Origin: Actinomycetes bacterium
Lineage (GTDB): Bacteria > Actinomycetota > Coriobacteriia > Coriobacteriales > Eggerthellaceae
Reading direction: 5' to 3'
DNA length: 64,000 nucleotides
NCBI GenBank assembly: GCA_023394615.1
Contig: JAEXAI010000009.1
Span: 1-64,000 of the forward strand
Shown here: positions 8,701 through 17,691 of the stretch, one piece after another
How positions within the stretch are numbered: position 1 is the stretch's first letter
How the letters are laid out: every line of letters starts with the position of its first letter
Translations under genes and position numbers: made by a program
Notes under the pieces: generated by a model
Database searches by the model: none
Told to the model about the DNA's origin: nothing
The model's input: the letters and a program-made list of their open reading frames with translations, nothing else

Positions 8701-8848
8701 TGCCTGTTGAGGTAGCGCCTCAACCCCGTAGAATTCTGGTTTGGAGAGGCAGAATTCTACGATGATTTCTAGGAGGGTTTGTCGCCTGGGCGACAAAGAT
8801 GCCTGCCATCGTTTCAGGGAGGGAACGATGGCAGGCATTCTCTTTTTT
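8701..8848 (+). ncRNA. Candidate small non-coding RNA, class unknown
   Basis: A transcript of about 148 nt is bounded by a TATAAT promoter and a strong terminator. Four hairpins follow one another: GTTGAGG/CCTCAAC (8706-8724), GTAGAATTCT/AGAATTCTAC (8728-8760), TTTGTCGCC/GGCGACAAA (8778-8797), and a 15-bp stem ATGCCTGCCATCGTT/AACGATGGCAGGCAT (8799-8838). Three G-rich segments stay unpaired: GGAGAGG in the second loop, AGGAGGG in the linker, and GGGAGGG in the terminator loop. No frame inside looks coding. It is not SRP RNA (found elsewhere here), tmRNA or RNase P by their conserved cores. It could be a trans-acting sRNA or an orphan riboswitch. Confidence 0.6.
8799..8848 (+). terminator. Strong intrinsic terminator
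   Basis: A perfect 15-bp stem with a 10-nt loop is followed by TCTCTTTTTT on the plus strand. It ends 9 bp before the stop of the convergent dgt-like gene. Confidence 0.9.
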
Positions 8849-8856
8849 ATCCAATG

Positions 8857-10077
8857 CTATCTGAAATACGGCACGTACAGATGCTCTTCGCTGACAGCCT
8901 CGTCGGGATACAGGTAGTTGAAAAGCGCGATGAAGTACTCATCGGTCATCGAGGCAATATAATCCACCACGATGTCATCGGGTGGCTGATTGCGGTATTC
9001 CTTGTTTGATTGCATCATCCATGCATTTATATGATGGCGGTAAATCAGCGAGTCCTCGTTGCCCGCTTCCACATCATCCAAGAACCGGTGGTACAAAAGA
9101 CGCATCATAGGTGCCACGTAACGATCGAGCGTGTCATGTGCTTGCGGCGTTTGGTATATCGTGCGCGAGTTCAAATCTTTTACGGCCACGATGGCATCAA
9201 ACACCTGTGCATCCATGGCAAGATAATCGCGTCCCATGCTGCATTTTATGATGTTGGCTGCCGCATTCTGTATGAATTCCCTGTTCGTCGCACCCAGCAC
9301 GCAGTTTTTGATCTCGTAATCATCTTTGTCCAGCACCCCGATGCTCAGCGCATCTTGCCGGTCTTTTCCCAAGTAAGCCAGTATGTCGCAAATGCGCACC
9401 ACGCACCCTTCCAGCGTAGAGGGCTTCAAAGACTGGCTGCATCCAGGGCGGGTATAGCAGTCGTGCATCATGGCATCCAAGTCGGCGAAAGTCTCGCAGG
9501 GGGACGGATGGTATTCCACGAATGCCTTTTCGCCGCAGTGGCACAGCATTCCGTTCAAACTTTGCAGCGACAAATTGCGACCGGCCACGGTTCGCAGCAA
9601 ACGCACGCTGTGTACATTGTGGTTGAAAAAACGACCTGTGCTTTCATGGTAGACGTTGTTCAAGATGTACTCGCCGCCATGACCGAACGGCGTATGCCCC
9701 ATGTCATGACCCAGCGCGATGGCTTCGATAAGTGCTGTGTTCAGGCGCAGGGCAATTCCAATTTTGCGGGCGTTCTGCGACACGAGTTGCAAGTGGAACG
9801 ACCTACGCGTGAGATCATCATTGCGATAGAAGGCAAACACCTGCGTCTTGTCCATGCAACGGTTGAAAAAGGCGTTGTTCAAAATACGATCAACATCTCG
9901 CACGTAAGCGGGACGGACCAGATCGGTATCAGGGCTGAGCGGCTCGGGACGTTCGAGCACAGCATCTTCATCACGTGCTGCAAAGGGAGAGAGCAGGCTT
10001 TCTTGCGCACTGCGTCCCTCAAGCAAATAAGCGCGCTCTTCCCCATCGAAACGAAACAGGTTATCGTTATGCGCCAT
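8857..10077 (-). CDS. dgt: dGTP triphosphohydrolase-like HD-domain protein
   Basis: A 406-residue member of the dNTPase family, which cleaves dNTPs to nucleoside and triphosphate to balance nucleotide pools. The HD metal site is seen as SFHLQLVSQNA followed by ALGHDMGHTPFGHGGE (about residues 117-132), and a later YxDxDDYEI-like region resembles the family. AGAAGGG precedes the ATG. It is the last gene of the dedA-dnaX-ybaB-recR-dgt run, with only 21 bp to recR, which suits a role in DNA metabolism. The exact substrate preference cannot be read from sequence. Confidence 0.88.
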   Translation of the reverse strand: MAHNDNLFRFDGEERAYLLEGRSAQESLLSPFAARDEDAVLERPEPLSPDTDLVRPAYVRDVDRILNNAFFNRCMDKTQVFAFYRNDDLTRRSFHLQLVSQNARKIGIALRLNTALIEAIALGHDMGHTPFGHGGEYILNNVYHESTGRFFNHNVHSVRLLRTVAGRNLSLQSLNGMLCHCGEKAFVEYHPSPCETFADLDAMMHDCYTRPGCSQSLKPSTLEGCVVRICDILAYLGKDRQDALSIGVLDKDDYEIKNCVLGATNREFIQNAAANIIKCSMGRDYLAMDAQVFDAIVAVKDLNSRTIYQTPQAHDTLDRYVAPMMRLLYHRFLDDVEAGNEDSLIYRHHINAWMMQSNKEYRNQPPDDIVVDYIASMTDEYFIALFNYLYPDEAVSEEHLYVPYFR

Positions 10078-10098
10078 CGCTTTTCCCTTCTGAAACCT

Positions 10099-10695
10099 CT
10101 ACAATTGCCGTCGGCTCTCGATTGCCCGCCCCAACGTTATCTCGTCAGCGAATTCCAAATCACCGCCCACGGGCAGGCCGCTGGCCAACCGCGTGACCTT
10201 TATGCCGAGTGGCCGAATCATACGTGCTAAATAGCTTGCCGTGGTTTCGCCCTCCACATTGGGATTGGTAGCCAGAATAACTTCTACCACCTGGTTTGAC
10301 GAGAGCCGTGCCATCAGCTCGCTGATGTGCAGGTCTTCCGGACCCACCCCCTCCAACGGCGACAAGGCACCGCCAAGCACATGATAGAGCCCATCGAAAG
10401 CACTCGTGCGCTCGATGGGCGGTATGTCGCGGGGTTCCGATACCACACATATAACAGTATGGTCACGCTTGGGAGACGTGCATATCTCACACAAGTCTCC
10501 TTCGGCGTAATTGAAACACTGAGGGCAGAAATGGACTGAATCCTTCACATCGATAATGGCTTGCGATAGTCGCTTCGCACTAGAGCGATCCTCGTTTAAT
10601 AGCCAGTAGACGATGCGCTGCGCCGACTTGGGGCCAATGCCCGGGAGGCGCTCGAATTCATCAAGGAGCGTTTGTATGGACGGCGCGTTGCTCAT
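10099..10695 (-). CDS. recR: Recombination mediator RecR
   Basis: A 198-residue RecR, which with RecO/RecF helps load RecA at gaps. The helix-hairpin-helix is LPGIGPKSAQRIVYWLL at the N-terminus. A four-cysteine zinc finger (FCPQCFNYAEGDLCEIC) and a Toprim domain (ICVVSEPRDIPPIE ... GALSPLEGVGPEDL) follow. Standard length. It lies next to ybaB and dnaX, an arrangement conserved in many bacteria. Confidence 0.97.
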   Translation of the reverse strand: MSNAPSIQTLLDEFERLPGIGPKSAQRIVYWLLNEDRSSAKRLSQAIIDVKDSVHFCPQCFNYAEGDLCEICTSPKRDHTVICVVSEPRDIPPIERTSAFDGLYHVLGGALSPLEGVGPEDLHISELMARLSSNQVVEVILATNPNVEGETTASYLARMIRPLGIKVTRLASGLPVGGDLEFADEITLGRAIESRRQL

Positions 10696-10715
10696 TTCGC
10701 GAAAAGACCTTGGGG

Positions 10716-11024
10716 CTACATCATGCCGGGGATGTTCATCCCGCCGGTCACACTGTTCAGTCGCTCGGAGCTGACCTCGCCCATGCCGCGCAACGCTTCG
10801 TTGACGGCTGCCAGAATCATGTCCTGCAACATGTCGACGTCTTCTGGGTCCACGGCTTCGGGATCGATGACGATGGAGTCGATGGACATATCGCCCTTCG
10901 CCACCACTTTCACCATACCACCGCCGGTAGAAGCCTCGTAGGTCATGTCCTTTATCTCGTCTTGCGCCTCAGCCAGCTGGGCCTGCATTTTTTGCGCTTG
11001 GCGCATCATCTGTTTCATATCCAT
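10716..11024 (-). CDS. ybaB: YbaB/EbfC-family nucleoid-associated protein
   Basis: A 102-residue DNA-binding protein that forms dimers resembling tweezers. It begins MDMKQMMRQAQKMQAQLAEAQDE, the family's N-terminal helix, and continues with the conserved core ASTGGGMVKVVAKGD and a VDMLQDMILAAVNEAL helix. I chose 11024 because AGAAGGAG lies 9 bp upstream; in-frame ATGs further out would add non-conserved residues. It sits between dnaX and recR as in most genomes. Confidence 0.95.
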   Translation of the reverse strand: MDMKQMMRQAQKMQAQLAEAQDEIKDMTYEASTGGGMVKVVAKGDMSIDSIVIDPEAVDPEDVDMLQDMILAAVNEALRGMGEVSSERLNSVTGGMNIPGMM

Positions 11025-11112
11025 TTGGAATCGCTCCTTCTGTTCGGTTTCCATCCGCTCGATTCTACCGCAACCATCCGTTTTTGCACGGCTGGGCACA
11101 CCAAAGCCGGCC

Positions 11113-13119
11113 TTATTCGTCTACTTCCTTGAAAACAACGGAACCGCCCATGGTATCGGAGAGCACTTTGCTGAAATCCATGGCCGCTGCCGTCTGGTCG
11201 GTGGGGACAGATGCCGCTCCGTCCGATTCGTCATAGGATGACGATGCGCCGTCGTAGGCATCTAGCGGGACCTCTTCCACGGGAGGCGCATACGCAGGCG
11301 CGGGGGCTGAAACGAGGGTGGATGCCGGAGATGGTGCCGCTGGCGTAGCAGTCGGCACGGGCCTTGGCGCAGGCGCGGGAGTTGGTGTCGAACGTGGACT
11401 CTGCGAAGCCACGGGGGCTGGAGCCTGTGCGGGCTGCTGGGTGGACGGCGCGCCCGCCTGGGTGTAGCGCAGCGGCACATTCATACCAGCAGCATGCGAG
11501 AACGCCTGCTGCAGAGTCGTTTGCACGTCAGGCTTTTGAGCCATGTTGAAGGCAAATGGATTGTCAGCTGGGAAAACCACCAGCACGCTGGCGCCATCAT
11601 CGGCTGGACGAACTTTCACGTTCACGAACAGCACGCCGTAGGCGACCTTTTCCTTTTTCACGGCAACGACAGCCGAACGCCATGCTCGTTGCAATGCGGC
11701 CGGGTTCGAGAGCAGCGCCGCTATGCCATCTGCTCCTTGGGCTGCAGGGGCCGTCGGCGAAGCAGACGCAACAGGAGCGCCCGCTGCAGGTGGCTGCGAT
11801 GTAAAAGAAGCAGGCTGCGCAGCATGGACTGCAGGCGCTGCAGCAGGAGCAGCGGTCGAAGTCGCAGGACGGACTGATGCGGAAGCGACCGATGCAACAG
11901 GCGCGCTCGGAGACTCCCTCGGTGGGACCACGACCGGCGCTGGTATCGCGGGCGCAGCTGCAACGGGCATTGTTGCAACTTGGCGTGATTCCAAAGCCTC
12001 GATTCGCTCTGCCAAAGACTCTAATGTCAAATCGCTGTCAGGACGCACCATACGCGTCAGCGCTATTTCAAAACACAAACGTGGATTCGTAGCGGTGCGC
12101 AAGTCGCTTATCAAATCACCCAGCACGCATAAAAAGCGAGAGAGACGATCAGGTCCGAACAGGCGGAGCTCTTCAGAGAGCTGACGACGCTCTGCATCTG
12201 ACACATCTAGTGCCGCATCGCTTCCCACCAGGCTCATCACATACATATTGCGCACGTGATCAGCCATGTCGCGAGCAAATTGAGCTAAATCGGCGCCCGT
12301 TTCCACGAACCCTGCCGTCCAGTTGAAACATGCCGAGATGTCACGTTTGCCGATGGCAGTCACGATTTCGGCCATGTCGCTGGTGTCGAGCGACCCCAGC
12401 AGATCTTCGGCACCTTGCACGGTCACCTTGTTTTCGCCGAATGCTATCAGCTGTTCGAGAGATGTGAGCGCGTTGCGCATACCGCCTTCGGCGCGGTGCG
12501 CTATCAGGTCCAGCGCGTCACCTTCGAACTCGACGCCCTCTCCTACACACACGGCACCCAAGCGCGCAACAATTTCGTCATTTGAAAGGCGATGGAAATC
12601 AAAACGCTGGCAGCGCGATTGTATGGTTTCCGGTACTTTCTGAGGATCGGTCGTGCACAGGATGAAAATCACATGATCGGGCGGCTCTTCTAGCGTCTTC
12701 AACAACGCATTGAATGCCGCCGTCGAAAGCATATGAACTTCGTCGATGATGTAGACTTTCACCTTGCCGCGCGTCGGCGCGAAATTCACGCGCCCGATAA
12801 TCTCGTCTCGCACGTTTTCCACGCCGGTGCGGCTTGCCGCGTCCAGCTCGTAGACGTCCGGATGCACGCCATTGGCAATGTCCACACAATCACGGCACGT
12901 GCCATCAGGCGAGGACGTAGGACCGTGTTCGCACAAAAGAGCCTTTGCGAGCAGGCGCGCTGTCGTGGTCTTGCCTGTTCCACGCGGCCCGCAGAACAAG
13001 TAGGCATGGCTTACCTGATCTTGGTCGAGTGCGTTTTTCAGGGTTCGCTCGATATGATCTTGTCCGACCACATCCGCGAATACCTGCGGGCGGTATTTGC
13101 GATAAAGCGCTTCGGCCAT
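11113..13119 (-). CDS. dnaX: DNA polymerase III gamma/tau subunit
   Basis: A 668-residue clamp-loader ATPase. It shows RPQVFADVVGQDH, Walker A GPRGTGKTT (about residue 45), a zinc module with CEHG...CRDC, the Walker B-type IIDEVHML, the sensor SRCQRF, and then a long Pro/Ala-rich linker (about 390-640) before the C-terminus. The linker is consistent with a tau-like form that contacts the replicase. I saw no clear A-rich slippery sequence for a separate gamma product. The ATG is 4 bp after the dedA stop, so translation is probably coupled. Confidence 0.96.
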   Translation of the reverse strand: MAEALYRKYRPQVFADVVGQDHIERTLKNALDQDQVSHAYLFCGPRGTGKTTTARLLAKALLCEHGPTSSPDGTCRDCVDIANGVHPDVYELDAASRTGVENVRDEIIGRVNFAPTRGKVKVYIIDEVHMLSTAAFNALLKTLEEPPDHVIFILCTTDPQKVPETIQSRCQRFDFHRLSNDEIVARLGAVCVGEGVEFEGDALDLIAHRAEGGMRNALTSLEQLIAFGENKVTVQGAEDLLGSLDTSDMAEIVTAIGKRDISACFNWTAGFVETGADLAQFARDMADHVRNMYVMSLVGSDAALDVSDAERRQLSEELRLFGPDRLSRFLCVLGDLISDLRTATNPRLCFEIALTRMVRPDSDLTLESLAERIEALESRQVATMPVAAAPAIPAPVVVPPRESPSAPVASVASASVRPATSTAAPAAAPAVHAAQPASFTSQPPAAGAPVASASPTAPAAQGADGIAALLSNPAALQRAWRSAVVAVKKEKVAYGVLFVNVKVRPADDGASVLVVFPADNPFAFNMAQKPDVQTTLQQAFSHAAGMNVPLRYTQAGAPSTQQPAQAPAPVASQSPRSTPTPAPAPRPVPTATPAAPSPASTLVSAPAPAYAPPVEEVPLDAYDGASSSYDESDGAASVPTDQTAAAMDFSKVLSDTMGGSVVFKEVDE

Positions 13120-13123
13120 GGTT

Positions 13124-13795
13124 TTACGCTTCCTTTTCTGGCTGCGGTTTCTTCTTCCCGAACTTCGCCTTCAGCGCCGCGATAACGGCCGGCGCAACCG
13201 AGATGATGATAATGGCGTATACGATCCATTCGAAATGGGTCTGCACGAAAGGAATGCCACCGAAAAAGTATCCTACCAGCACCAACACACTGACCCAAGA
13301 AAGCCCGCCGATAGTATTAAACAGGGTGAACTTCGCAAAATTCATACGACTGGTGCCCGCGATGAATGGGGCAAATGTGCGAAAGAACGGCATGAAACGT
13401 GTGACCACGATGGTCAGCCCGCCCCACTTGTCGAAGAAACCCTCCACTTTGTCGATACGCTCAGGCGTCAGCGACTTCACTTTCCCCGAATCGATGATGG
13501 CATGGCCGAAGCCGCGTCCAATCCAATAGTTCGACGTGTTGCCTAAAATAGCCGCCGTATAAAACACCAGCAGTGTGGTGATAAGATCCAGCCCGCCGCC
13601 TTCGGTGCAGAACACGCCCGCCGCGAAAAGCAAGCTGTCGCCGGGCAGAAATGGTGTGAACACGAGACCGGTTTCCAAGAAAACGACCAAGAACAACGGC
13701 GTGTACACCCAAATAGGACCAAGCGCAATGATCCATCCAGCGATGGCAGTTCGCGGGTCTTTGACCAGGTTGACGATGAAATTAATGATATCCAT
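13124..13795 (-). CDS. DedA-family membrane protein
   Basis: A 223-residue polytopic membrane protein of the DedA/SNARE-associated group, proposed to be lipid scramblases or proton-dependent transporters. Typical features are FLETGLVFTPFLPGDSLLF near the N-terminus and FMPFFRTFAPFIAGTSRM in the centre, with several hydrophobic helices and a basic C-terminal tail. The start at 13795 has AAGGGAGCTT upstream; a longer frame has no ribosome site. It leads the operon that continues into dnaX and lies just downstream of the SRP RNA gene. Confidence 0.92.
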   Translation of the reverse strand: MDIINFIVNLVKDPRTAIAGWIIALGPIWVYTPLFLVVFLETGLVFTPFLPGDSLLFAAGVFCTEGGGLDLITTLLVFYTAAILGNTSNYWIGRGFGHAIIDSGKVKSLTPERIDKVEGFFDKWGGLTIVVTRFMPFFRTFAPFIAGTSRMNFAKFTLFNTIGGLSWVSVLVLVGYFFGGIPFVQTHFEWIVYAIIIISVAPAVIAALKAKFGKKKPQPEKEA

Positions 13796-13960
13796 AAGCT
13801 CCCTTGCATACGTATGCCCGTGCTGGCATACGCGAGTGCGCAGATGCGCGGCTTGCGCGAATACCGCAGGCCGTGCGCGACACTGCTGAGCCGAAAAGAC
13901 CTTTTGCGCGCAAACGGCCCGCTGCACGCAACCACCGCTGCGGCACGGGCTTCATAGCGA

Positions 13961-14070
13961 AAGTATCCCGAATAGGCATGGGCGCTCGTCAGAGGTCCCT
14001 TATGGCTGCTTCCTCCCGGACCTGACCAGGTTCGGAACGTGTCGCCGCCCAAGCCCATTCGAGATACTTA
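13961..14070 (-). ncRNA. ffs: Signal recognition particle RNA (small bacterial type)
   Basis: The minus strand holds the SRP RNA core: CCTGGTCAGGTCCGGGAGG, then AAGCAGCC and AGGGACCTCTG. The two ends pair as a long helix (AAGTATCTCGAAT...GGGC with GCCC...ATTCGGGATACTT), setting the ends near 14070 and 13961. This RNA binds Ffh and targets nascent membrane proteins. A TATACT -10 lies about 15 bp upstream. Ends are estimated from pairing. The 14071-14364 stretch beyond the promoter has no other recognisable feature. Confidence 0.95.
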
Positions 14071-14364
14071 TCTTGAACGGGTTCAGTATAGCCGAATCGG
14101 AATGCATGGTTGCCCCTTGTTGACTCACTGCAACGAAACCCACATAGCCCCCGATAAGGGGCACTCGAAGGAAGAGCACGCGACTACTACAACAAAAATC
14201 GCTCATACGTTTGAAAGACATGAGCGCGAAATCCTCAATCGCAACAGGGAATCTTTTCGCTTATCGGACTTCGCTTGTTTCGTGTATCATTGCTAGCGCA
14301 ACAAGCATGCGCATCAAACCCGCGCATATGCCACGCGAAAAGAAATGGATTGCAAGCCCCTACG

Positions 14365-14898
14365 ATGAAACTTTTGCCGGACATAACGGAAAACTACCCG
14401 CAGCAATACGCGCGCGCGACGAAGAGGCTCCGCACACATCCTCGCAGCATACGCGCAATCGCGCTTTTGGATAAAGCATTGGTCGCGTTATTCGCAATAG
14501 TCTACGCTGGTCTTATCGCATACTCGGCAACCTCAGCTGATTTCAAGCTTGTCCGCATCATCATCGTACCAGCTATCTCGTTCGTGCTCGCAAGCATCCT
14601 GCGCGCATCGATAAACGAGCCGCGCCCCTACGAGCGCTTCGATATAGATCCGCTGATTGTGAAAAACACCTGCGGCAAATCGTTTCCCGGGCGCCACGTG
14701 TTCAGCGCCACCATCATCTCATGCGCGCTGGCTTATGTGAACCTTTGGGCCGGCGTAATCGGTTTTGCAGGCGTGGGGCTTATCGCGTTCACGCGCATTA
14801 TCGGAGGCGTCCACTTTCCCCGCGATATCGCCGCAGGTATCGTGCTGGCGCTTTTGTGCGGACTGATTGGCTTTGAACTGGTACCAACGTTTCTGTAG
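14365..14898 (+). CDS. PAP2-family phosphatase
   Basis: A membrane phosphatase of about 177 residues related to undecaprenyl-diphosphate and phosphatidic-acid phosphatases. The three motifs are present in slightly unusual form: LRASINEPRP (motif 1, with Arg in place of the first Lys), GKSFPGRH (motif 2, FPGRH for PSGH), and TRIIGGVHFPRD (motif 3). Four or five hydrophobic helices surround them. The ATG at 14365 begins the homologous part but has no strong ribosome site, so the start is uncertain. The substrate is unknown. Confidence 0.82.
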   Translation: MKLLPDITENYPQQYARATKRLRTHPRSIRAIALLDKALVALFAIVYAGLIAYSATSADFKLVRIIIVPAISFVLASILRASINEPRPYERFDIDPLIVKNTCGKSFPGRHVFSATIISCALAYVNLWAGVIGFAGVGLIAFTRIIGGVHFPRDIAAGIVLALLCGLIGFELVPTFL

Positions 14899-14927
14899 CG
14901 ACTGGTGCGAAACGATGAGCGCCGAAC

Positions 14928-16220
14928 CTAGCTGAGAGCGTCTTGTTCGCGCAGTGCTTCCATAATGTCATGTATGGAATACAAGCTGCCGAACGCGCAC
15001 ACGATACCATCGGGCCCGGCCACATCACGCGCATGGGCCACTGCATCAGGAATGCTTTTCGCTTCGTAGGGCCTCACGCACGCGGTACACCCTATAATGT
15101 CTTGCCCTGTCCAGCGTATGGCACGCGCCATCTGATATGCCGTAAGCGCACGCGGGTTCGGCGGCTCGATGCAGATGAACGCGCTACCTGAGGGCAGCAC
15201 CGTTTCCAGCATCTCGGGATAGTCCTTGTCCTTGAGCACTCCAATGATGTACACGACTTTCTTGCCGGGGAAATTGAGAGCAAGCGAATCTACGAGTGCC
15301 CGAGCGCCTTGCGGATTATGGCCCCCATCGATAACGAACGTCGGATTCTGCGAGACTATCTCGAAGCGTCCCGGCCACTGCGCTGCCTCAAGGCCGCTGC
15401 GCAGAGTCTCATCGTCGATGCGTACGCCCGCCTCACGCAGGCATTCTATGATCTCGATAGCCAAAGCGGCATTCTGCACCTGATAAGAGCCCAAAAGCCC
15501 TATTCGCAGATGCTCATAGCCCTTGTAGCTGAAATCCGCCGGAGTGCCGCTCAAGGCGTCATCATCCACGAATCTTATGTCGCTTTTACAACGTTTACAC
15601 GCATCGCGTATCACTTGGGCGGCCTCAGGCGGCTGAGCGGCACTTGCCACAGGCACTCCCGGTTTGATGATGCCTGCCTTTTCACCAGCGATTGCCTCGA
15701 GCGTGGTGCCCAAGAGCGCCGTATGGTCAAACGAGATGGGCGCAATGGCGCATACTTCCGGATGCGCAATCACGTTCGTGGAATCCAACCGACCGCCCAA
15801 ACCCACTTCCACCACTGCGAATTCGCATTCGCTGCGTGCGAAATGAAGCAGCGCTACAGCAGTCATCAACTCGAATTCGGTCGGATGATCGTCCATCTCA
15901 TCAGCCACTCGAGCCACGTCTCGGGTGACCTCCAGCAGATCATCGGATAATATATTTTCGCCATCCACGCGGATGCGGTCGGCAAATTCCATGATATAGG
16001 GGCTGCTGAAAAGACCCGTTTTAAAGCCCGCCTGTTGCAGGATTTGCGCCGTGAAAGCACAGGTCGAGCCTTTTCCGTTTGTACCGGCCACGTGCACGAT
16101 GCGCAGACGATCCTGAGGATCGCCTAGAGCGTGCATGAGCTCCGCGATACGCTCTAGCCCCAATCGGCTGGAGCGCCATCGCGGCTCATTTATATAAGCA
16201 ACAGGGTCGAATTCTGTCAT
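14928..16220 (-). CDS. folC: Folylpolyglutamate/dihydrofolate synthase
   Basis: A 430-residue Mur-ligase-type enzyme that adds glutamate to folates (and possibly to dihydropteroate). The P-loop RIVHVAGTNGKGST is at about residues 40-54. A second signature, VVEVGLGGRLDSTNV, is followed by the IAPISFDHTALLG region and a C-terminal VIDGGHNPQGARALV. The ATG is 3 bp after the nfnB stop, implying an nfnA-nfnB-folC transcript. Confidence 0.95.
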   Translation of the reverse strand: MTEFDPVAYINEPRWRSSRLGLERIAELMHALGDPQDRLRIVHVAGTNGKGSTCAFTAQILQQAGFKTGLFSSPYIMEFADRIRVDGENILSDDLLEVTRDVARVADEMDDHPTEFELMTAVALLHFARSECEFAVVEVGLGGRLDSTNVIAHPEVCAIAPISFDHTALLGTTLEAIAGEKAGIIKPGVPVASAAQPPEAAQVIRDACKRCKSDIRFVDDDALSGTPADFSYKGYEHLRIGLLGSYQVQNAALAIEIIECLREAGVRIDDETLRSGLEAAQWPGRFEIVSQNPTFVIDGGHNPQGARALVDSLALNFPGKKVVYIIGVLKDKDYPEMLETVLPSGSAFICIEPPNPRALTAYQMARAIRWTGQDIIGCTACVRPYEAKSIPDAVAHARDVAGPDGIVCAFGSLYSIHDIMEALREQDALS

Positions 16221-16223
16221 ATG

Positions 16224-17687
16224 CTATTCACTCAGATAATCGACGATGCCCGCAGCGGCACGCTTGCCGGCGCCCATCGCCAAAATAACGGTCGCCGCAC
16301 CGCTCACCGCGTCGCCCCCGGCAAACACGCCCGGCACACTGGTCGCACACGTTTCATCGTCAGCCACAATCAGGTTGCGAGACGTGGAATCCAAGCCTTC
16401 GGTGGTCTGCGCTATCAGCGGATTCGTCTTGCTGCCTACCGCGATAATGAACATGTCGCAATCCATGGTGAACTCGCTGCCCTCGACAGCCACAGGTCGG
16501 CGGCGTCCAGAAGCATCGGGCTCGCCCAGCTCCATGCGCTGGCATTCCAACTTCTGCACCCAGCCCTTCTCATCGCCGATTGCGCGAACAGGGTTCGTGA
16601 GCATCTGGAAAGTGATGCCTTCCTGCTCGGCATGCATGGCTTCTTCGGTGCGTGCCGGCATTTCCTGACGGCTGCGACGATACACGATGGTCACATCGGC
16701 GCCTAAGCGTTTGGCGGTGCGCGCGGCGTCCATGGCCACGTTGCCGCCACCCACCACCACGCAATGCTTGCCCACGTACACGGGCGTCGCGTATTCGGGG
16801 AACTTGTAGGCCTTCATCAGATTCACGCGCGTAAGAAGCTCGTTGGCAACAGAAACGCCGTTTAAGCCCTCGCCCTCAATACCCAAATATCCCGGCAAGC
16901 CTGCACCGGTACCAACGAATATCGCATCAAAGCCCATATCGTTCATCAGCTCTTCAACGCTGTAGAGCTTTCCAATCACGGAATTCATCTGGAAATCGAC
17001 ACCGTTTGCCGCAATGGTGCCAATCTCGCTGGCAACAAGGCTCTTCGGCAAACGGAATTCCGGAATACCGTACGTGAGCACACCGCCAGGCGCATGCAGC
17101 GCCTCGAACACCGTCACAGCAACGCCATGTTTGGCAAGCTCGCCCGCGCACGTGAGCGACGAGGGACCCGAGCCAATCATCGCGGCCTTTTTGCCCGTCA
17201 AGTCGACGGGGGCAGCAGGTGCCGCATCATCTTGAGCAGCGGCAACTTGCGCCTGAGCTGCGACTTCTTTTCGCTCTTCTGCGATAGCCGCAGCTGCCGC
17301 CTCAGGATTTTCCGCTGCCCAATCGGCCACGAAACGCTCTAGGCGCCCAATGCCCACCGGCTCGCCATTGCGCCCGCGCGTGCATTGGCCCTCGCACTGG
17401 TTTTCCTGGGGGCACACGCGCCCGCAGATGGCCGGCAAGGCGTTGGTGGCTTTCACCCGCGCGAACCCGCGCGCGAAATCACCTTCGGCCACTGCCTTTA
17501 TAAAGTACGGGATGAAAACCCCAACCGGACAGCCACTCACGCAAGGCTGATTTTTGCAATGGATGCAGCGCTGCGCTTCGTTCACAGCCTCATCTGCGGT
17601 ATAGCCTAGGCTCACCTCATCGAAATTCGTTGCACGAACCTTTGGGTCCTGTTCGGCGATGGGTGTCTTTTCCTTCTGCTTGTTCAT
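16224..17687 (-). CDS. nfnB: Large (glutamate synthase-like) subunit of an Nfn/Sud-type oxidoreductase
   Basis: A 487-residue flavo-iron-sulfur protein. The N-terminus has two cysteine groups, CIHCKNQPCVSGCPVG and CGRVCPQENQCEGQC, for [4Fe-4S] clusters. An FAD Rossmann motif (IGSGPSSLTCAGELAKHG) and an NAD(P)-binding VVGGGNVAMDAARTAKRLG follow, as in glutamate-synthase small subunits. Paired with the next gene it matches NfnAB, the NADH-dependent ferredoxin:NADP oxidoreductase that bifurcates electrons, or the related sulfide dehydrogenase SudAB. It contains an Ala-rich insert at about 200-225. The start at 17687 has GGAGG and AGGGGA upstream. Confidence 0.88.
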   Translation of the reverse strand: MNKQKEKTPIAEQDPKVRATNFDEVSLGYTADEAVNEAQRCIHCKNQPCVSGCPVGVFIPYFIKAVAEGDFARGFARVKATNALPAICGRVCPQENQCEGQCTRGRNGEPVGIGRLERFVADWAAENPEAAAAAIAEERKEVAAQAQVAAAQDDAAPAAPVDLTGKKAAMIGSGPSSLTCAGELAKHGVAVTVFEALHAPGGVLTYGIPEFRLPKSLVASEIGTIAANGVDFQMNSVIGKLYSVEELMNDMGFDAIFVGTGAGLPGYLGIEGEGLNGVSVANELLTRVNLMKAYKFPEYATPVYVGKHCVVVGGGNVAMDAARTAKRLGADVTIVYRRSRQEMPARTEEAMHAEQEGITFQMLTNPVRAIGDEKGWVQKLECQRMELGEPDASGRRRPVAVEGSEFTMDCDMFIIAVGSKTNPLIAQTTEGLDSTSRNLIVADDETCATSVPGVFAGGDAVSGAATVILAMGAGKRAAAGIVDYLSE

Positions 17688-17691
17688 TCCC

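Noticed and set aside
8779..9009. A 76-codon frame next to AGGAGGG
   Set aside because: It starts 2-3 bp from the ribosome-like site, crosses a strong terminator and runs antisense through dgt; the G-rich site fits the RNA structure better.
9010..10230. A 406-codon open frame opposite the dgt-like gene
   Set aside because: It has no family motif, no ribosome site and lies entirely antisense to a clear gene; G+C-rich codons leave the reverse strand open.
11113..12100. Programmed frameshift giving a short gamma form of DnaX
   Set aside because: No A-rich slippery heptamer with a following hairpin was seen in the linker.
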